Shown: one piece after another, positions 12,782 through 13,493 of the stretch
Layout: the number at the start of each line of letters is the position of its first letter
Numbering within the stretch: the first letter of the stretch is position 1
Assembly (NCBI GenBank): GCA_027323595.1
Contig: DAHWBL010000407.1
Location: forward strand, 1 to 13,493
DNA from: Acetobacteraceae bacterium
GTDB lineage: Bacteria > Pseudomonadota > Alphaproteobacteria > Acetobacterales > Acetobacteraceae
Direction: 5' to 3'
Length of the DNA: 13,493 nucleotides
The notes under the pieces: generated by a model
What the model was told of the DNA's origin: nothing
What the model saw: only the letters and a program-made list of their open reading frames with translations
The model's database searches: none
Translations under genes and position numbers: made by a program

Positions 12782-13493
12782 TCACCGGCCAGAAGCATCA
12801 CGGCGCGACGGGCGGGCCAGCCGGTCGGCGATCCGCTCGCAATATCGCGCGAGCAGCTCACGAAGTTCGGCCTCCCTCGACGGCCGCATGCGCTGACGCA
12901 CCGCGGCAACCGTGAGCGCGCCAAGCGGCAGCCCCTCACCGCCCAGGATCGGCACCGACAGCGCGCGGGTACCCGGCACGAGACCCGGATCCGAGCAGAA
13001 ATACCCCCTGGCGCGCGCGCCACCCAACTGCTCCAGGATTTTCGCCTCGCTCACCCGATAGGGTGCGAAGCGCGGCGCGTTGCGGTGGATGATCCTCTTT
13101 GCCTCCGCCGGCTCCAGCCGTGACAGAATCGCAAGGCCCGCCGAACTCACCCCAAGCGGACGTCGCGCGCCAACCTCGATCACCAGCACCTGGATCGGAA
13201 ACCCACCCATGCGCCGCGCGAGGCACAGCGTGTCGTCGCCGGTGCGCACGGTGAGAAACGCGGTATCACCCACCGCGCGCGCAACCTCCTCGACAAAAGC
13301 CTCGGCGACATCGAGCAACGCGTGGCGCCTCGGGCGCGCGAGCGCGAGCAGCGGGATCTGTTCACCGATGAGATAGCGACGCGAGCGCGCATGCCGCTCG
13401 ACCAGCCCCTCCTCCAGCAGCGCGCGCAGCATCCGGTGCACGGTCGGCCGTGCCAGCCCGGTTGCCTGCGCCACCGTCTGCAACCCCGCGCCG
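12782..13493 (-). CDS. IclR family transcriptional regulator (partial, N-terminus off the right edge)
   Basis: The frame is open to the right edge, so the true start lies outside; the TTG at 13483-13481 is internal to the helix-turn-helix and not a start. The visible part begins inside the winged helix (QTVAQATGLARPTVHRMLRALLEEGLVE), followed by the IclR effector domain: AFVEEVARAVGDTAFLTVRTGDDTLCLARR, then PLGVSSAGLAILSRL, RARGYFCSDPGLVPGTRALSVPILGGEGLPLGALTVA, and a C-terminal helix. About 15-30 residues are probably missing. IclR proteins bind small carbon compounds and control catabolic operons, often adjacent ones. Its place at the end of this cluster makes it a good candidate sensor for the locus. 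It ends 23 bases from the convergent binding-protein gene, with no hairpin between. Confidence 0.9.
   Translation of the reverse strand, partial: GAGLQTVAQATGLARPTVHRMLRALLEEGLVERHARSRRYLIGEQIPLLALARPRRHALLDVAEAFVEEVARAVGDTAFLTVRTGDDTLCLARRMGGFPIQVLVIEVGARRPLGVSSAGLAILSRLEPAEAKRIIHRNAPRFAPYRVSEAKILEQLGGARARGYFCSDPGLVPGTRALSVPILGGEGLPLGALTVAAVRQRMRPSREAELRELLARYCERIADRLARPSRRDASGR

Overview
The window looks like chromosomal DNA from a GC-rich alphaproteobacterium. Strong GC bias at third codon positions, long antisense open frames and the gene families present fit Rhodospirillales, perhaps Acetobacteraceae. That placement rests on overall impression only, not on a marker gene. No RNA gene, transposon, integron or CRISPR array was seen, and there is no gene-free stretch longer than 300 bases.

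Layout. (1) Bases 1-1992, minus strand: the heat-shock repressor gene hrcA is followed closely by lrgA and lrgB, the two membrane proteins of the CidA/LrgA-CidB/LrgB (holin-like) system. lrgB runs off the left edge. (2) 2184-2591, plus strand: a small exported helical protein sits behind a hexanucleotide tandem repeat. (3) 2647-3619: a divergent pair encodes a PcaC-like carboxymuconolactone decarboxylase family protein (minus) and a GlcG/HbpS heme-binding-like protein (plus). They share a 136-base regulatory region with a perfect 17-base dyad over the predicted decarboxylase promoter. (4) 3697-8124, minus strand: a complete branched-chain-amino-acid-type ABC importer, in transcription order substrate-binding protein, livH, livM, livG, livF, with genes touching or overlapping. 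(5) 8179-11421, minus strand, upstream of the importer: a 740-residue exported protein with a cytochrome c motif between an N-terminal carboxypeptidase-regulatory-like domain and a C-terminal propeller-like region, and before it a beta-keto acid cleavage enzyme (BKACE/DUF849). (6) 11589-12758, plus strand: a second, divergent ABC substrate-binding protein, convergent with a partial IclR-family regulator gene at the right edge.

Working model (inference): bases about 3700-13493 form one catabolic locus. A periplasmic heme protein may oxidise or bind a substrate, one importer with two alternative binding proteins may bring the compound or product in, BKACE may split a beta-keto acid using acetyl-CoA, and the IclR protein may sense the compound. 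The decarboxylase-like and HbpS-like genes could be accessory to this or independent. The most unusual points are the three-part exported cytochrome protein, a BKACE that has Ala where the first zinc-binding His is expected, a hairpin covering the ribosome binding site of the binding-protein gene, and the hrcA-lrgA-lrgB arrangement.
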